Origin: JAWXBM01 sp964470455
GTDB lineage: Bacteria; Pseudomonadota; Gammaproteobacteria; Xanthomonadales; SZUA-36
Assembly (NCBI GenBank): GCA_964470455.1
Contig: CAYYCX010000042.1
Location: forward strand, 1-31,565
Reading direction: 5' to 3'
Length of the DNA: 31,565 nucleotides
Under the pieces are notes generated by a model. It did not search any database, was not told where the DNA came from, and saw only the letters and a program-made list of their open reading frames with translations. Position 1 is the stretch's first letter. Each line of letters begins with the position of its first letter. The translations under genes and the position numbers were made by a program. Below are positions 24,683 to 31,565 of the stretch, in pieces.

Positions 24683-26731
24683 ATGAACAAGCCTTTCGCC
24701 ACCAAAAGCACCCTGTTTGAAGCCGTGGAGCTGATCAACACGGGCCGTATCGACCAGGCCGAAGCCCTGTGCCGCGCCGCCGTGTCGCGCAACAGCGATG
24801 ATGTCAACATGACCGCATTGCTCGGCGCCACGCTGCTCAAGGCGCGCAAACTGGGAGAGGCGGAAAAATTCCTTCGGCACAGCATCCGGCTGGCGCCCAA
24901 TTTCGCCAAGCCGTATTCAGACCTCGGCCATCTGCTGCTGCAGACCCGCCGGGTGGAAGAGGCTGCAACGGTGCTGCAACAGGCCGTGCAGCTGGAAGCA
25001 ACGGACGGCGAAGCCTGGTTCAACCTGGGCAAGTCGCTGGCGCTGCTGGGCAGGGGACGCGAGGCCGATGTGGCGTTTGAAAAGTCCTTTGACCTCAATC
25101 CCGAGCGCAAGGCGCTGGCGCTGGCGGCGGAGCACCATCAACAGGGGCGCCCGGATCAGGCCGAACGCCTGTTGCGCGAACTGTTGCGCAAGTACCCCGA
25201 CAATGTGGATGCCTTGCGCCTGCTGGGTGTGCTGAGCTTCAGCGCCGGGCGTTTGCAGGAAGCGGAACGCCTGCTGAAGCGCGCCACGCACCTCGCTCCG
25301 GATTTCGCCGAAGCGCAGCTTGACCTGGGCAAGGTTTACAAGGAACAGCACAAACTGGCCGATTCCATCGCGGCGCTGGAACGCGCGATCGAACTCGAGC
25401 CTGGGAATTTTTTCGCCTACTTCCTGCTCGCCTCGGTGTTGTCGCCCGCCGCCCGCACCGAGGATGCCATTGCCGCCTATCGCAAGGTGCTGGAATTGCG
25501 GCCGCGCCACTCCGGCGCCTGGCTGGGCCTGGGCCATGCATTGAAAACCGCCGGTGCACAGGAAGAAGCCATCGCCGCCTATCGCGAATGCCTGCGGCTG
25601 CGGCCCGGCAGCGGCGAGACCTGGTGGAGCATGGCCAACCTGAAAACCTACCGGCTCAGCGACGAAGACATCGAAGCCATGCAACAGCAGCTGGCCAAGC
25701 AGGACGGAGCCGAGGAGGATGAAGAGGGGTTCAGCACCCAGTCGCGGGTGAACATGCTGTTCGCACTGGCCAAGGCCCATGAAGACCGGGGCGACGATGC
25801 GCTGGCCTGGCAGTATTACGTCGAAGGCAATTCCACGCAGCGCATGCTGGAGAATTATGACCCGGTGCGCACCGAGGTGGTGAATGACGAGATCATCAAC
25901 GTCTTCACGCCCGACTTCCTGGAACAGCAACAGGGCCGAGGCCATGGTTCAAATGAACCGATTTTCATCATCGGCCTGCCCCGGTCCGGCTCAACGCTGC
26001 TGGAGCAGATACTGGCCAGCCACAGCCAGGTGGAAGGCACTTCGGAGCTGCCGTACATCGGCGTAATCGCCAATACCGCTGGGCGCAACCGGGCCGATGG
26101 ATTGATCTACCCTCGCGCACTGCGCGACATGCCGGCGGAAAAGTGGCAGGAAATGGGCCAGGCCTACCTCGACCTGGCGCGCATCCACCGCGGTATGGGA
26201 AAACCGCGCTTCATCGACAAGATGCCCAACAATTTCCCGCACGTCGGGCTGATCCACCTGATGTTTCCCCACTCGAAAATCATCGATGCGCGCCGCTACC
26301 CGCTGGACTCAACCCTGAGCTGCTACCGCCAGCTGTTCGCCCGTGGCCAGAGTTTCGTCTACGACCTCACCGACATCGGCGAGTATTTCCTGCAGTACCA
26401 GCGCATGATGGATTATTGGCACGAAGTGCTGCCAGGCCGGGTGCTGACCGTGCAATATGAAGACATGGTCACCGATTTCGACAACCAGCTGGCGCGCCTG
26501 CTGGAGTACTGTGGGCTGCCGTTCGAGGAATCCTGCGCACGCTTCTGGGAAACCAGCCGCCCCGTGCGCACGGCGAGTTCGGAACAGGTGCGGCAGCCCA
26601 TCTATTCAAAATCCATTCACCGCTGGCGGCGCTATGAGAGTGAACTGGATGAGCTGATCGAGGTGCTGGAACCCATCCTGCCGCGTTACGCGCAGTACGA
26701 GCCCATCAATCGCCCGGGAATTCCAGATTAA
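24683..26731 (+). CDS. TPR-repeat protein with C-terminal sulfotransferase domain
   Basis: The product has 682 residues. The N-terminal half (about 8-320) is a run of roughly nine tetratricopeptide repeats (for example FAKPYSDLGHLLLQTRRVEE and FAEAQLDLGKVYKEQHKLAD). The C-terminal half (about 425-670) is a PAPS-dependent sulfotransferase. The 5'-phosphosulfate loop is GLPRSGST (431-438) and the 3'-phosphate site is RRYPLDSTLSCY (537-548). Tyrosylprotein sulfotransferases and many bacterial TPR-sulfotransferases share this core. There is no signal peptide, so a cytoplasmic location is likely, with the TPR array recruiting a protein or peptide substrate. The acceptor is unknown. It is convergent with the propeller gene, and a three-hairpin block separates them. 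Confidence 0.9.
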   Translation: MNKPFATKSTLFEAVELINTGRIDQAEALCRAAVSRNSDDVNMTALLGATLLKARKLGEAEKFLRHSIRLAPNFAKPYSDLGHLLLQTRRVEEAATVLQQAVQLEATDGEAWFNLGKSLALLGRGREADVAFEKSFDLNPERKALALAAEHHQQGRPDQAERLLRELLRKYPDNVDALRLLGVLSFSAGRLQEAERLLKRATHLAPDFAEAQLDLGKVYKEQHKLADSIAALERAIELEPGNFFAYFLLASVLSPAARTEDAIAAYRKVLELRPRHSGAWLGLGHALKTAGAQEEAIAAYRECLRLRPGSGETWWSMANLKTYRLSDEDIEAMQQQLAKQDGAEEDEEGFSTQSRVNMLFALAKAHEDRGDDALAWQYYVEGNSTQRMLENYDPVRTEVVNDEIINVFTPDFLEQQQGRGHGSNEPIFIIGLPRSGSTLLEQILASHSQVEGTSELPYIGVIANTAGRNRADGLIYPRALRDMPAEKWQEMGQAYLDLARIHRGMGKPRFIDKMPNNFPHVGLIHLMFPHSKIIDARRYPLDSTLSCYRQLFARGQSFVYDLTDIGEYFLQYQRMMDYWHEVLPGRVLTVQYEDMVTDFDNQLARLLEYCGLPFEESCARFWETSRPVRTASSEQVRQPIYSKSIHRWRRYESELDELIEVLEPILPRYAQYEPINRPGIPD

Positions 26732-26764
26732 TCGAAGCCCCCCGCGGCATACGGATGTGCCGCC

Positions 26765-26862
26765 ATTTTCAATGATTGCAAATCATTGAAAATGAAGGAA
26801 AGTGAAAACCACGCTTTTCACTTTCCGTGCTCTGAGAAATCCAGGATGGATTTATTCAGAGC
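26765..26862. repeat. Three back-to-back near-perfect hairpins between convergent genes
   Basis: Hairpin 1 has perfect 13-bp arms, ATTTTCAATGATT (26765-26777) and its complement (26781-26793), around a 3-base loop. Hairpin 2 has perfect 12-bp arms, GGAAAGTGAAAA (26797-26808) and its complement (26815-26826), around a 6-base loop. Hairpin 3 pairs GCTCTGAGAAATCCA (26829-26843) with TGGATTTATTCAGAGC (26847-26862), with one bulge and a 3-base loop. They are only 2-3 bases apart and AT-richer than the surroundings. Hairpin 3 includes the stop codon of the propeller gene. No T-run follows, so they are not textbook Rho-independent terminators, although bidirectional termination or transcript-end protection is plausible. 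Confidence 0.85.
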
Positions 26863-27784
26863 TTCCATAACTCGCCGGCCACAATGCAATACTGTGCACG
26901 CAATGCCGCACATCCAGGTCGAGGTTGAAGCGCCGCGTGGTTTGCATGGTTTCGATATTGTGCAGCGTGACCGTTAGCGGCGAGGAGCCGGAAGCAAACA
27001 CCTGGTCATCAATGACGCACAGGCCCCGGGCAAAACCGGGCCGAGCAATTCCTGAATCAATCACTTCCGTGTTCTGCAGATCGCCCGGCGGATACTCGAG
27101 CAGCTGGAATACCCGGTTGTGTTCGGGGGTGATGAAGCGCACCGCATCGGCGGACGTGTCATTGAACAGCACGCCGTCGCGCCACGGACGCGCATCACGC
27201 GCGCCTTCCGGCAGGCTCACCAGCTGCGCGATGCGGCGGCCATCGAAATGCAGCAGGCCCAGCGTAGATGGACCGGACAGGAACAGCCCCCGCGGGTCGG
27301 CGTAAATACTCTGCAATTCCAGGCGATTGCGCAGGAATGGCCCGACGGTGCTGGTGGGATCGAACGGCGTGGCTCTCAACCCGGCTTCGTCATTGGATAC
27401 CTGCAGGCCGAAGGCGAAACGCCCGAGATCCAGGTCAAAAGCCAGCACAGCGTCGTATGCCGATGAAATCACGTACACGCGGTTCTCAAACACCGTTACG
27501 CCCCTGGCGCCGCCAAGGTAGGGTGACCGGTGCTTTTCCAGCAATTCAAACTCCGGCGTGAACACCAGCAGTTCGGCGTCGGCCGCCACGAACACACGCT
27601 CGCCCGAGCAGGCGAGGCCGCGCAGGCCGCGTGCTCCGCCATGGCCTTTCCAGTCGATCGATGGACGGGTCCACTCCAGCACCTGCGCGCCGCGCTCGCC
27701 CTCGATGTCCAGCAGGTAAACCGCGCCATGGCGCTCACCCTTCATGCTGCCGCGGACCACCGTGGTGACGGCCAGAATGGTCAT
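26852..27784 (-). CDS. Probable cytoplasmic beta-propeller protein, function unknown
   Basis: The product has 310 residues, starting MTILAVTTVVRGSMKGERHG, with no signal peptide. It shows repeating short beta-strand blocks of the type G-x-x-V-Y/F-V-A-x-x-x-x-x-L-L-V-F and LALACSGERVFVAADAELLVF-like, plausible for a six-bladed NHL/SMP-30-like or TIGR03032-like propeller. RGLRGLACSGERVFVAA, ARGVTVFENRVYVIS and ARGLCVIDDQVFASG are three such blade openings. I recognise no catalytic residues. No clear ribosome site precedes the ATG. It is divergent from the TonB-dependent receptor gene (235-base gap) and convergent with the TPR-sulfotransferase gene, so it may belong to the same functional set. 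Confidence 0.7.
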   Translation of the reverse strand: MTILAVTTVVRGSMKGERHGAVYLLDIEGERGAQVLEWTRPSIDWKGHGGARGLRGLACSGERVFVAADAELLVFTPEFELLEKHRSPYLGGARGVTVFENRVYVISSAYDAVLAFDLDLGRFAFGLQVSNDEAGLRATPFDPTSTVGPFLRNRLELQSIYADPRGLFLSGPSTLGLLHFDGRRIAQLVSLPEGARDARPWRDGVLFNDTSADAVRFITPEHNRVFQLLEYPPGDLQNTEVIDSGIARPGFARGLCVIDDQVFASGSSPLTVTLHNIETMQTTRRFNLDLDVRHCVHSIALWPASYGSSE

Positions 27785-27863
27785 GATGGAGGGTGGTAAT
27801 CAGGCATGGATTGCATAAAATGTTTTGGCAATTGACGAATTTCCATGTAAAAAGGACTTATAA

Positions 27864-27888
27864 CCGGGCCGCCGGGACAGCGGCCGGG
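27864..27888. promoter_or_regulatory. GC-rich hairpin in the propeller/TonB-receptor divergent gap
   Basis: GGCCGC (27867-27872) and GCGGCC (27880-27885) form a stem, extended by two outer pairs, with a 7-base loop, followed by an AT-rich run on the plus strand. It lies about 130 bases before the receptor start and 80 bases before the propeller start. It could be an operator or a leader structure. The evidence is only the symmetry. Confidence 0.3.
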
Positions 27889-28019
27889 TATTAATAAAAT
27901 AAACACTTGGGCCAAACACAGACAAGGTTACGTCGCCTTCACAGCGGCCTGACATGTGGCATTATACGTTCAGAAACTGAATTTGATTACACTCCGGCAA
28001 CCCTGAAAGAGAGGCGTTT

Positions 28020-30545
28020 ATGACTTCGTTGCACCGGCCAGCAGGCGTTCATTCCCGTAAGGCACTCAGCGCGGCAATCTCGGCAGTTTGTGCCGGCATA
28101 CCGCTGTCCCAGGCACAGGCCCAGGATGCTGAAACAGGAAATCTCGCGCTTGAGGAGGTCATCGTTACCGGTACCAAGCGCGGTGCGCTCAGCCTGCAGG
28201 ACGTGCCCATTTCCATCACGGCGCTGACCGAGGAAACCATCCAGACGCAGGGTTTCAAATCCCTCGATGATTATTTTGGACAGATTCCCAGCCTGACCTT
28301 CGGCCGTGTTGAGCCGGGTGGCACCAACGTCATCATGCGCGGTTGCGCCATTTCCGGTTTCGCCTTCGGCGACAACCCCACCACCGGTGTATACCTCGAT
28401 GAACAGCCGATCACCGCCGCCGGCTTCAATCCTGATCCGCGCTTGGTGGATATCGAACGCGTGGAAGCCTACGCCGGCCCGCAGGGCACCACCTACGGCG
28501 ACGCGTCCCAGTGCGGCACACTGCGCATCGTCACCAACAAGCCGGTGGTGGGTGAAAATTCGGCGTGGGTGGACCTGACCGGCACTTCAGTGGAAGATGG
28601 TGAACTCGGTTATGACGCCAGCGCCATGCTCAATACCGCGATCGGCGAGAACATGGCCTTTCGCCTGGTGGGCTTTTCAGCGCATGATGCAGGCTACGTG
28701 GACAACGTCCTGGGCGACAGCCCGAGGGGCACCTTCAACAATGCCGAGTTCGTCGAAAACGACATCAATGGCGTTGATGTCTACGGCGCGCGCGCCGCGC
28801 TGCGCTGGACCCCGGGTGACATCTGGACCATCGACCTGCAGGGCATTTTCCAGTCCACCGAGCAGGACGGATTTGGTGACGCCGACATCAACGAGCGCTA
28901 TTTCGAAGGCCGCAATCTCAAAAAGTGGGAGCAGATTCGGTACACCCCGGAAACCTTTGATGACGAATGGACCCAGCTGGCATTGACCGCCGAAGCCGAC
29001 CTGGGTTGGGGTGTGTTCACCGCAACCGGGTCCTTCTTTGAACGCGACTCCACCACCACCACCGACGGCACCACTTACCTGCAGGGCTTCCAGGAAATTG
29101 GCGATTATTTCCAGGCTTACAATCCCTACTCGACGGTTTACGATTTTGGCGGCGACCCGCGTGACAATATCTTCAGCACCGGCAAGGACGAACGCACCAC
29201 CTTTGAGATGCGTCTCAACACCACGGAGGAGTTCTCCAGCCGCTGGTCGATCCTGGTAGGCGCCTTCTACAATAAGAACGAGTCACCCAAATCACCGTTC
29301 AAATCCACCGTGTATGGCATGGGCGACAATTGCAGTGCGTACTATGCAGCAGCGCCGGGATGTTCCGGTGCCTTCACCTACCTGAGTTATCTGCACTACG
29401 CCTATTTCGGTACTTTCAGCCAGCCATCAGACAACTGGTGGACGGGCATTTACGAAGGCGAACTGAAGTCCACCGCGCTGTTCGGCGAAGTGCAGTTCGA
29501 CATCACCGAGAACTTCTCGGTACTGGTGGGCGGGCGCTGGTATGAAATCGACACTGACCGCACCCTGGTCCAGGGCATGCTCATCGACCCTCTGACCACT
29601 ATAGCGCCCAACTGCGGCACCGATGAAAACCGCCGCCTGTGGCAGGAGGAAGGCATTCCGCAGGAAGGGTTTGACCTCTGCACCACCGACATCGCGGCCA
29701 GTTCTTCGGAATCCGGTTTCGTGCCGAAACTCAATGCCACCTGGTACTGGTCCGATGACAACATGGTCTATGCCACCTATTCGGAAGGCTTCCGCCGCGG
29801 TGGTGGTAACGGCGGCCGGCGCGGTTCGATATTTGCCGCCGATGGCCCGTTCGGCAGCTACGAATCCGACACGCTGAAGAACTATGAAATCGGCAGCAAG
29901 AACACGCTGATGGGTGGCCGCGCAACGCTAAACATCACCTATTACCACATGAACTGGGAAGACATCCAGATCCAGACCGAAGATCCGCAGCCGGCATTCT
30001 TCACCGTGGGCATCCTCAACTTCCCTGAAGCCCAGATCGATGGTGTCGAGGCCGATTTCAATTTCGCGGTCACGGAGCAGTTCACTCTGAACGGTGCGAT
30101 TGGCTACAACAAGGCCGATATCTCCGATGACGCAGTGCTGTTTGAAGGCACCGATGAGGAACGAACCATTCCCAGCGGTACCCGGTTGCCGCTGATGCCG
30201 GAGTGGAAATTCAGCGTGACCGGCCGGTTTGATTTCAACAATACGATCTGGAACTCCAACCCGTTCCTGCTTGGCACGTGGACCTACAACGGAGATACAC
30301 TGAATTCCCTGGGTGGCGTGCAGGCCAGTATCGGCCAGGCGGATGTTCGGAAGACACCTTCCTACAACATCTTCAACCTGCGTTTCGGCCTGGAAAACGA
30401 CAGCTGGAGCGCGGCGATTTTCGTCGACAACCTGTTCAACGAATTCGCGCCGATTTTCTTCAGCGAGCGCTACACGCAGCCTCGCGCAACGGTACTGCCG
30501 CCGCGTACTTACGGCATCACCTTCCGCAAGAATTTCGACTGGTGA
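28020..30545 (+). CDS. TonB-dependent outer-membrane receptor
   Basis: The product has 841 residues. A signal-like N-terminus ends near residue 35 (SQAQAQ), followed by the TonB box region LEEVIVTGTKR (44-54). The plug domain (about 55-175) includes the family segments DVPISITAL, GVYLDEQPI, RLVDIERVEAYAGPQGTTYG and TLRIVTNKP. A long beta-barrel follows and ends in the expected C-terminal aromatic residue (KNFDW). Such receptors import siderophores, cobalamin, glycans or peptides using TonB energy. The ligand is not predictable here. Unusual cysteines sit in the plug (C109 and C165). A ribosome site (AGAGAGG) precedes the ATG, and the hydroxylase gene follows by 15 bases. Confidence 0.95.
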   Translation: MTSLHRPAGVHSRKALSAAISAVCAGIPLSQAQAQDAETGNLALEEVIVTGTKRGALSLQDVPISITALTEETIQTQGFKSLDDYFGQIPSLTFGRVEPGGTNVIMRGCAISGFAFGDNPTTGVYLDEQPITAAGFNPDPRLVDIERVEAYAGPQGTTYGDASQCGTLRIVTNKPVVGENSAWVDLTGTSVEDGELGYDASAMLNTAIGENMAFRLVGFSAHDAGYVDNVLGDSPRGTFNNAEFVENDINGVDVYGARAALRWTPGDIWTIDLQGIFQSTEQDGFGDADINERYFEGRNLKKWEQIRYTPETFDDEWTQLALTAEADLGWGVFTATGSFFERDSTTTTDGTTYLQGFQEIGDYFQAYNPYSTVYDFGGDPRDNIFSTGKDERTTFEMRLNTTEEFSSRWSILVGAFYNKNESPKSPFKSTVYGMGDNCSAYYAAAPGCSGAFTYLSYLHYAYFGTFSQPSDNWWTGIYEGELKSTALFGEVQFDITENFSVLVGGRWYEIDTDRTLVQGMLIDPLTTIAPNCGTDENRRLWQEEGIPQEGFDLCTTDIAASSSESGFVPKLNATWYWSDDNMVYATYSEGFRRGGGNGGRRGSIFAADGPFGSYESDTLKNYEIGSKNTLMGGRATLNITYYHMNWEDIQIQTEDPQPAFFTVGILNFPEAQIDGVEADFNFAVTEQFTLNGAIGYNKADISDDAVLFEGTDEERTIPSGTRLPLMPEWKFSVTGRFDFNNTIWNSNPFLLGTWTYNGDTLNSLGGVQASIGQADVRKTPSYNIFNLRFGLENDSWSAAIFVDNLFNEFAPIFFSERYTQPRATVLPPRTYGITFRKNFDW

Positions 30546-30560
30546 TCGCAGCGGTCTCCT

Positions 30561-31154
30561 ATGGATATCGGAGTACTGCTACGCGAACTCGGACCGGTTG
30601 ATGTCACTGCCCTGAGCGAGGCTATCCTCGCCCAGGAGCAGTCGGCCTGGGACGAGCACAAGTACCGCCAGACGGAATACGAGGTTCACAAGCAAACGGA
30701 ATCCATCGTGCTGGTGTTTGTGAACCTCGAATCCTGGCCGCAGGTGGAAATCCACAAGGAACCGGGCTGGGACCGGCTGGCGGAAGCGGCCATTCCGGTC
30801 ATGCACGGCATCATCGAGAAGCACTACCCGCCGGGCGGCACGATCATTCGCGCGATGGCCGCCAAACTCCTGGCGGGCGGGCGCATCACTCCGCATACGG
30901 ATACGCACCCATCTTTCCACCGCGGGCACCGCATTCACGTGCCGATCACCACCAACCCGCGGGTACGCTTCATGATCGACGGCCGGCCGCACCAGTTGCA
31001 GGTGGGCCAGGCTTACGAGATCAACAACCAGAAGAACCACAGCGTGATGAACAAGGGCAAGGAAGACCGCATCACCTTTATCTTCGACTACGTGCCACCG
31101 GCTGAGCTGGGGCGCATCCAGGAGCGCGTGGCCGGGCTGCAACAGACGGCCTGA
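30561..31154 (+). CDS. Compact aspartyl/asparaginyl beta-hydroxylase-family 2-oxoglutarate dioxygenase
   Basis: The product has 197 residues of the PF05118 family. The iron-binding facial triad is visible as H112-x-D114 (ITPHTDTHPSF) and H160 (QKNHSVMN). R124 (GHRIHVPI) and R170 (KEDRITFIFDY) are candidate 2-oxoglutarate contacts. It has no membrane helix, signal peptide or TPR region, unlike animal AspH. Members hydroxylate the beta-carbon of Asp/Asn (or related) residues in peptides or free metabolites. It starts 15 bases after the TonB-receptor stop, with no strong ribosome site of its own, so it is almost certainly in the same operon. Whether its substrate is the receptor, an imported peptide or a precursor elsewhere is not known. 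Confidence 0.9.
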   Translation: MDIGVLLRELGPVDVTALSEAILAQEQSAWDEHKYRQTEYEVHKQTESIVLVFVNLESWPQVEIHKEPGWDRLAEAAIPVMHGIIEKHYPPGGTIIRAMAAKLLAGGRITPHTDTHPSFHRGHRIHVPITTNPRVRFMIDGRPHQLQVGQAYEINNQKNHSVMNKGKEDRITFIFDYVPPAELGRIQERVAGLQQTA

Positions 31155-31168
31155 CGGCATTCTAACGA

Positions 31169-31274
31169 CGTCATCCCCAGGAAAGCTTTCTCATTCCGTC
31201 ATCCCGGGCAGCTTTCTCATTCCGTCATCCCGGGCAGCTTTCTCATTCCGTCATCCCGGCCTTGAGCCGGGATC
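31169..31274. repeat. Four tandem units of about 26 bp (CGTCATCCCGGG type)
   Basis: Units begin at 31169 (28 bases), 31197, 31223 and 31249 (26 bases each). Units 2 and 3 are identical (CGTCATCCCGGGCAG followed by CTTTCTCATTC). Unit 4 keeps CGTCATCCCGG and then changes to CTTGAGCCGGGATC, which pairs with it as a hairpin. The core is the same as that of the dispersed repeats at 2704-2831 and 3388-3427. It lies 14 bases downstream of the hydroxylase gene. Confidence 0.85.
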
Positions 31275-31565
31275 TAATTCCACATCGACTGGTTGATGCC
31301 CGTCTGATTTTGCCAGACTTGCCTTCAAAAGGCCCGATGCCGGTAAGGCCTTCCGGGCGTGGTCCGCATTCTCACTTCGATCGAGCCAGCACCTGGTATT
31401 CCTCCCGCGTCCCGTATCCGCTGCCCTTTAGGCCTTGGATATAGCTATCAGCAGTTTCCGGCCCCAGGCGGGGGATGCCCTTCCTGTCCCCGAGTCCGCC
31501 GCCCTGCGGGTGCCCTCGCCAATGTGGCGCTGCGGCGGCCGGCAATACTCCTGTCCTGAGTCGGA
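31275..31565. other. Right-edge stretch without a convincing gene
   Basis: No family was recognised on either strand. On the minus strand a frame is open from the edge to a TGA at 31372-31374, about 63 codons ending in TREEYQVLARSK. It could be the 3' end of a gene lying to the right, but GC-rich sequence gives such open frames by chance. Confidence 0.3.

Noticed and set aside
26732..26977. Small peptide frame (63 codons from 26786) near the sulfotransferase, considered as a modified-peptide precursor
   Set aside because: It runs through the hairpin block and antisense into the propeller gene, lacks a ribosome site and shows no leader/core pattern.
31169..31274. Possible CRISPR array
   Set aside because: The 26-bp units are directly adjacent with no unique spacers and there are no cas genes, so this is a simple tandem repeat.

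Overview
The window looks like chromosomal DNA of a GC-rich gammaproteobacterium, probably a free-living aquatic or marine heterotroph. This is inferred from housekeeping genes typical of that group (rpe, djlA, purC, gcvT/gcvH), a large TonB-dependent receptor, a Tat-exported oxidoreductase, an exported dipeptidyl-peptidase-like enzyme, hybrid sensor kinases and a TPR-sulfotransferase. The family-level placement (Woeseia/Steroidobacter-like) is only an impression. There are no rRNA, tRNA, phage, transposase or CRISPR features.

Layout. 1-2608: the 5' end of rpe behind djlA on the minus strand, then purC (TTG start) overlapping a DUF962/Mpo1-like membrane gene on the plus strand. 2609-4524: gcvT and gcvH on the minus strand, separated and followed by dispersed GGAATGACG-type hairpin repeats. 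4738-6600: an exported cupin followed by an NhaC-type antiporter. 6615-6854: an AT-rich, MITE-like element with 13-bp perfect terminal inverted repeats and a good sigma70-type promoter. It lies directly upstream of a three-gene set (cyclase-family enzyme, DUF1330, VOC/glyoxalase-like; 6865-8509). 8586-11045: an exported S9 prolyl-oligopeptidase/DPP IV-type peptidase. 11238-11621: a small membrane protein.

11627-19317 is a signalling block. On the minus strand are a receiver-only response regulator, an NMT1/NrtA-like periplasmic binding protein and a membrane hybrid histidine kinase. A second, soluble, five-PAS hybrid kinase is divergent on the plus strand. The binding protein has no permease or ATPase nearby and starts only 7 bases ahead of the kinase, so it may be a sensor subunit rather than a transporter part.

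19352-24474 is a tight four-gene minus-strand operon: class III aminotransferase (SpuC-like), gamma-glutamyl-GABA hydrolase (PuuD-like), an unrecognised six-helix membrane protein with an internal duplication, and a Tat-exported FAD oxidoreductase resembling spermidine dehydrogenase. Together these suggest polyamine catabolism with a periplasmic step.

24683-31154 holds a TPR-sulfotransferase, a beta-propeller-like protein in convergent orientation, a TonB-dependent receptor, and a compact aspartyl/asparaginyl beta-hydroxylase 15 bases behind the receptor. The two convergent genes are separated by three back-to-back near-perfect hairpins. This set is the best candidate here for an undescribed functional module. 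The last 400 bases hold a 26-bp tandem repeat and no convincing gene.
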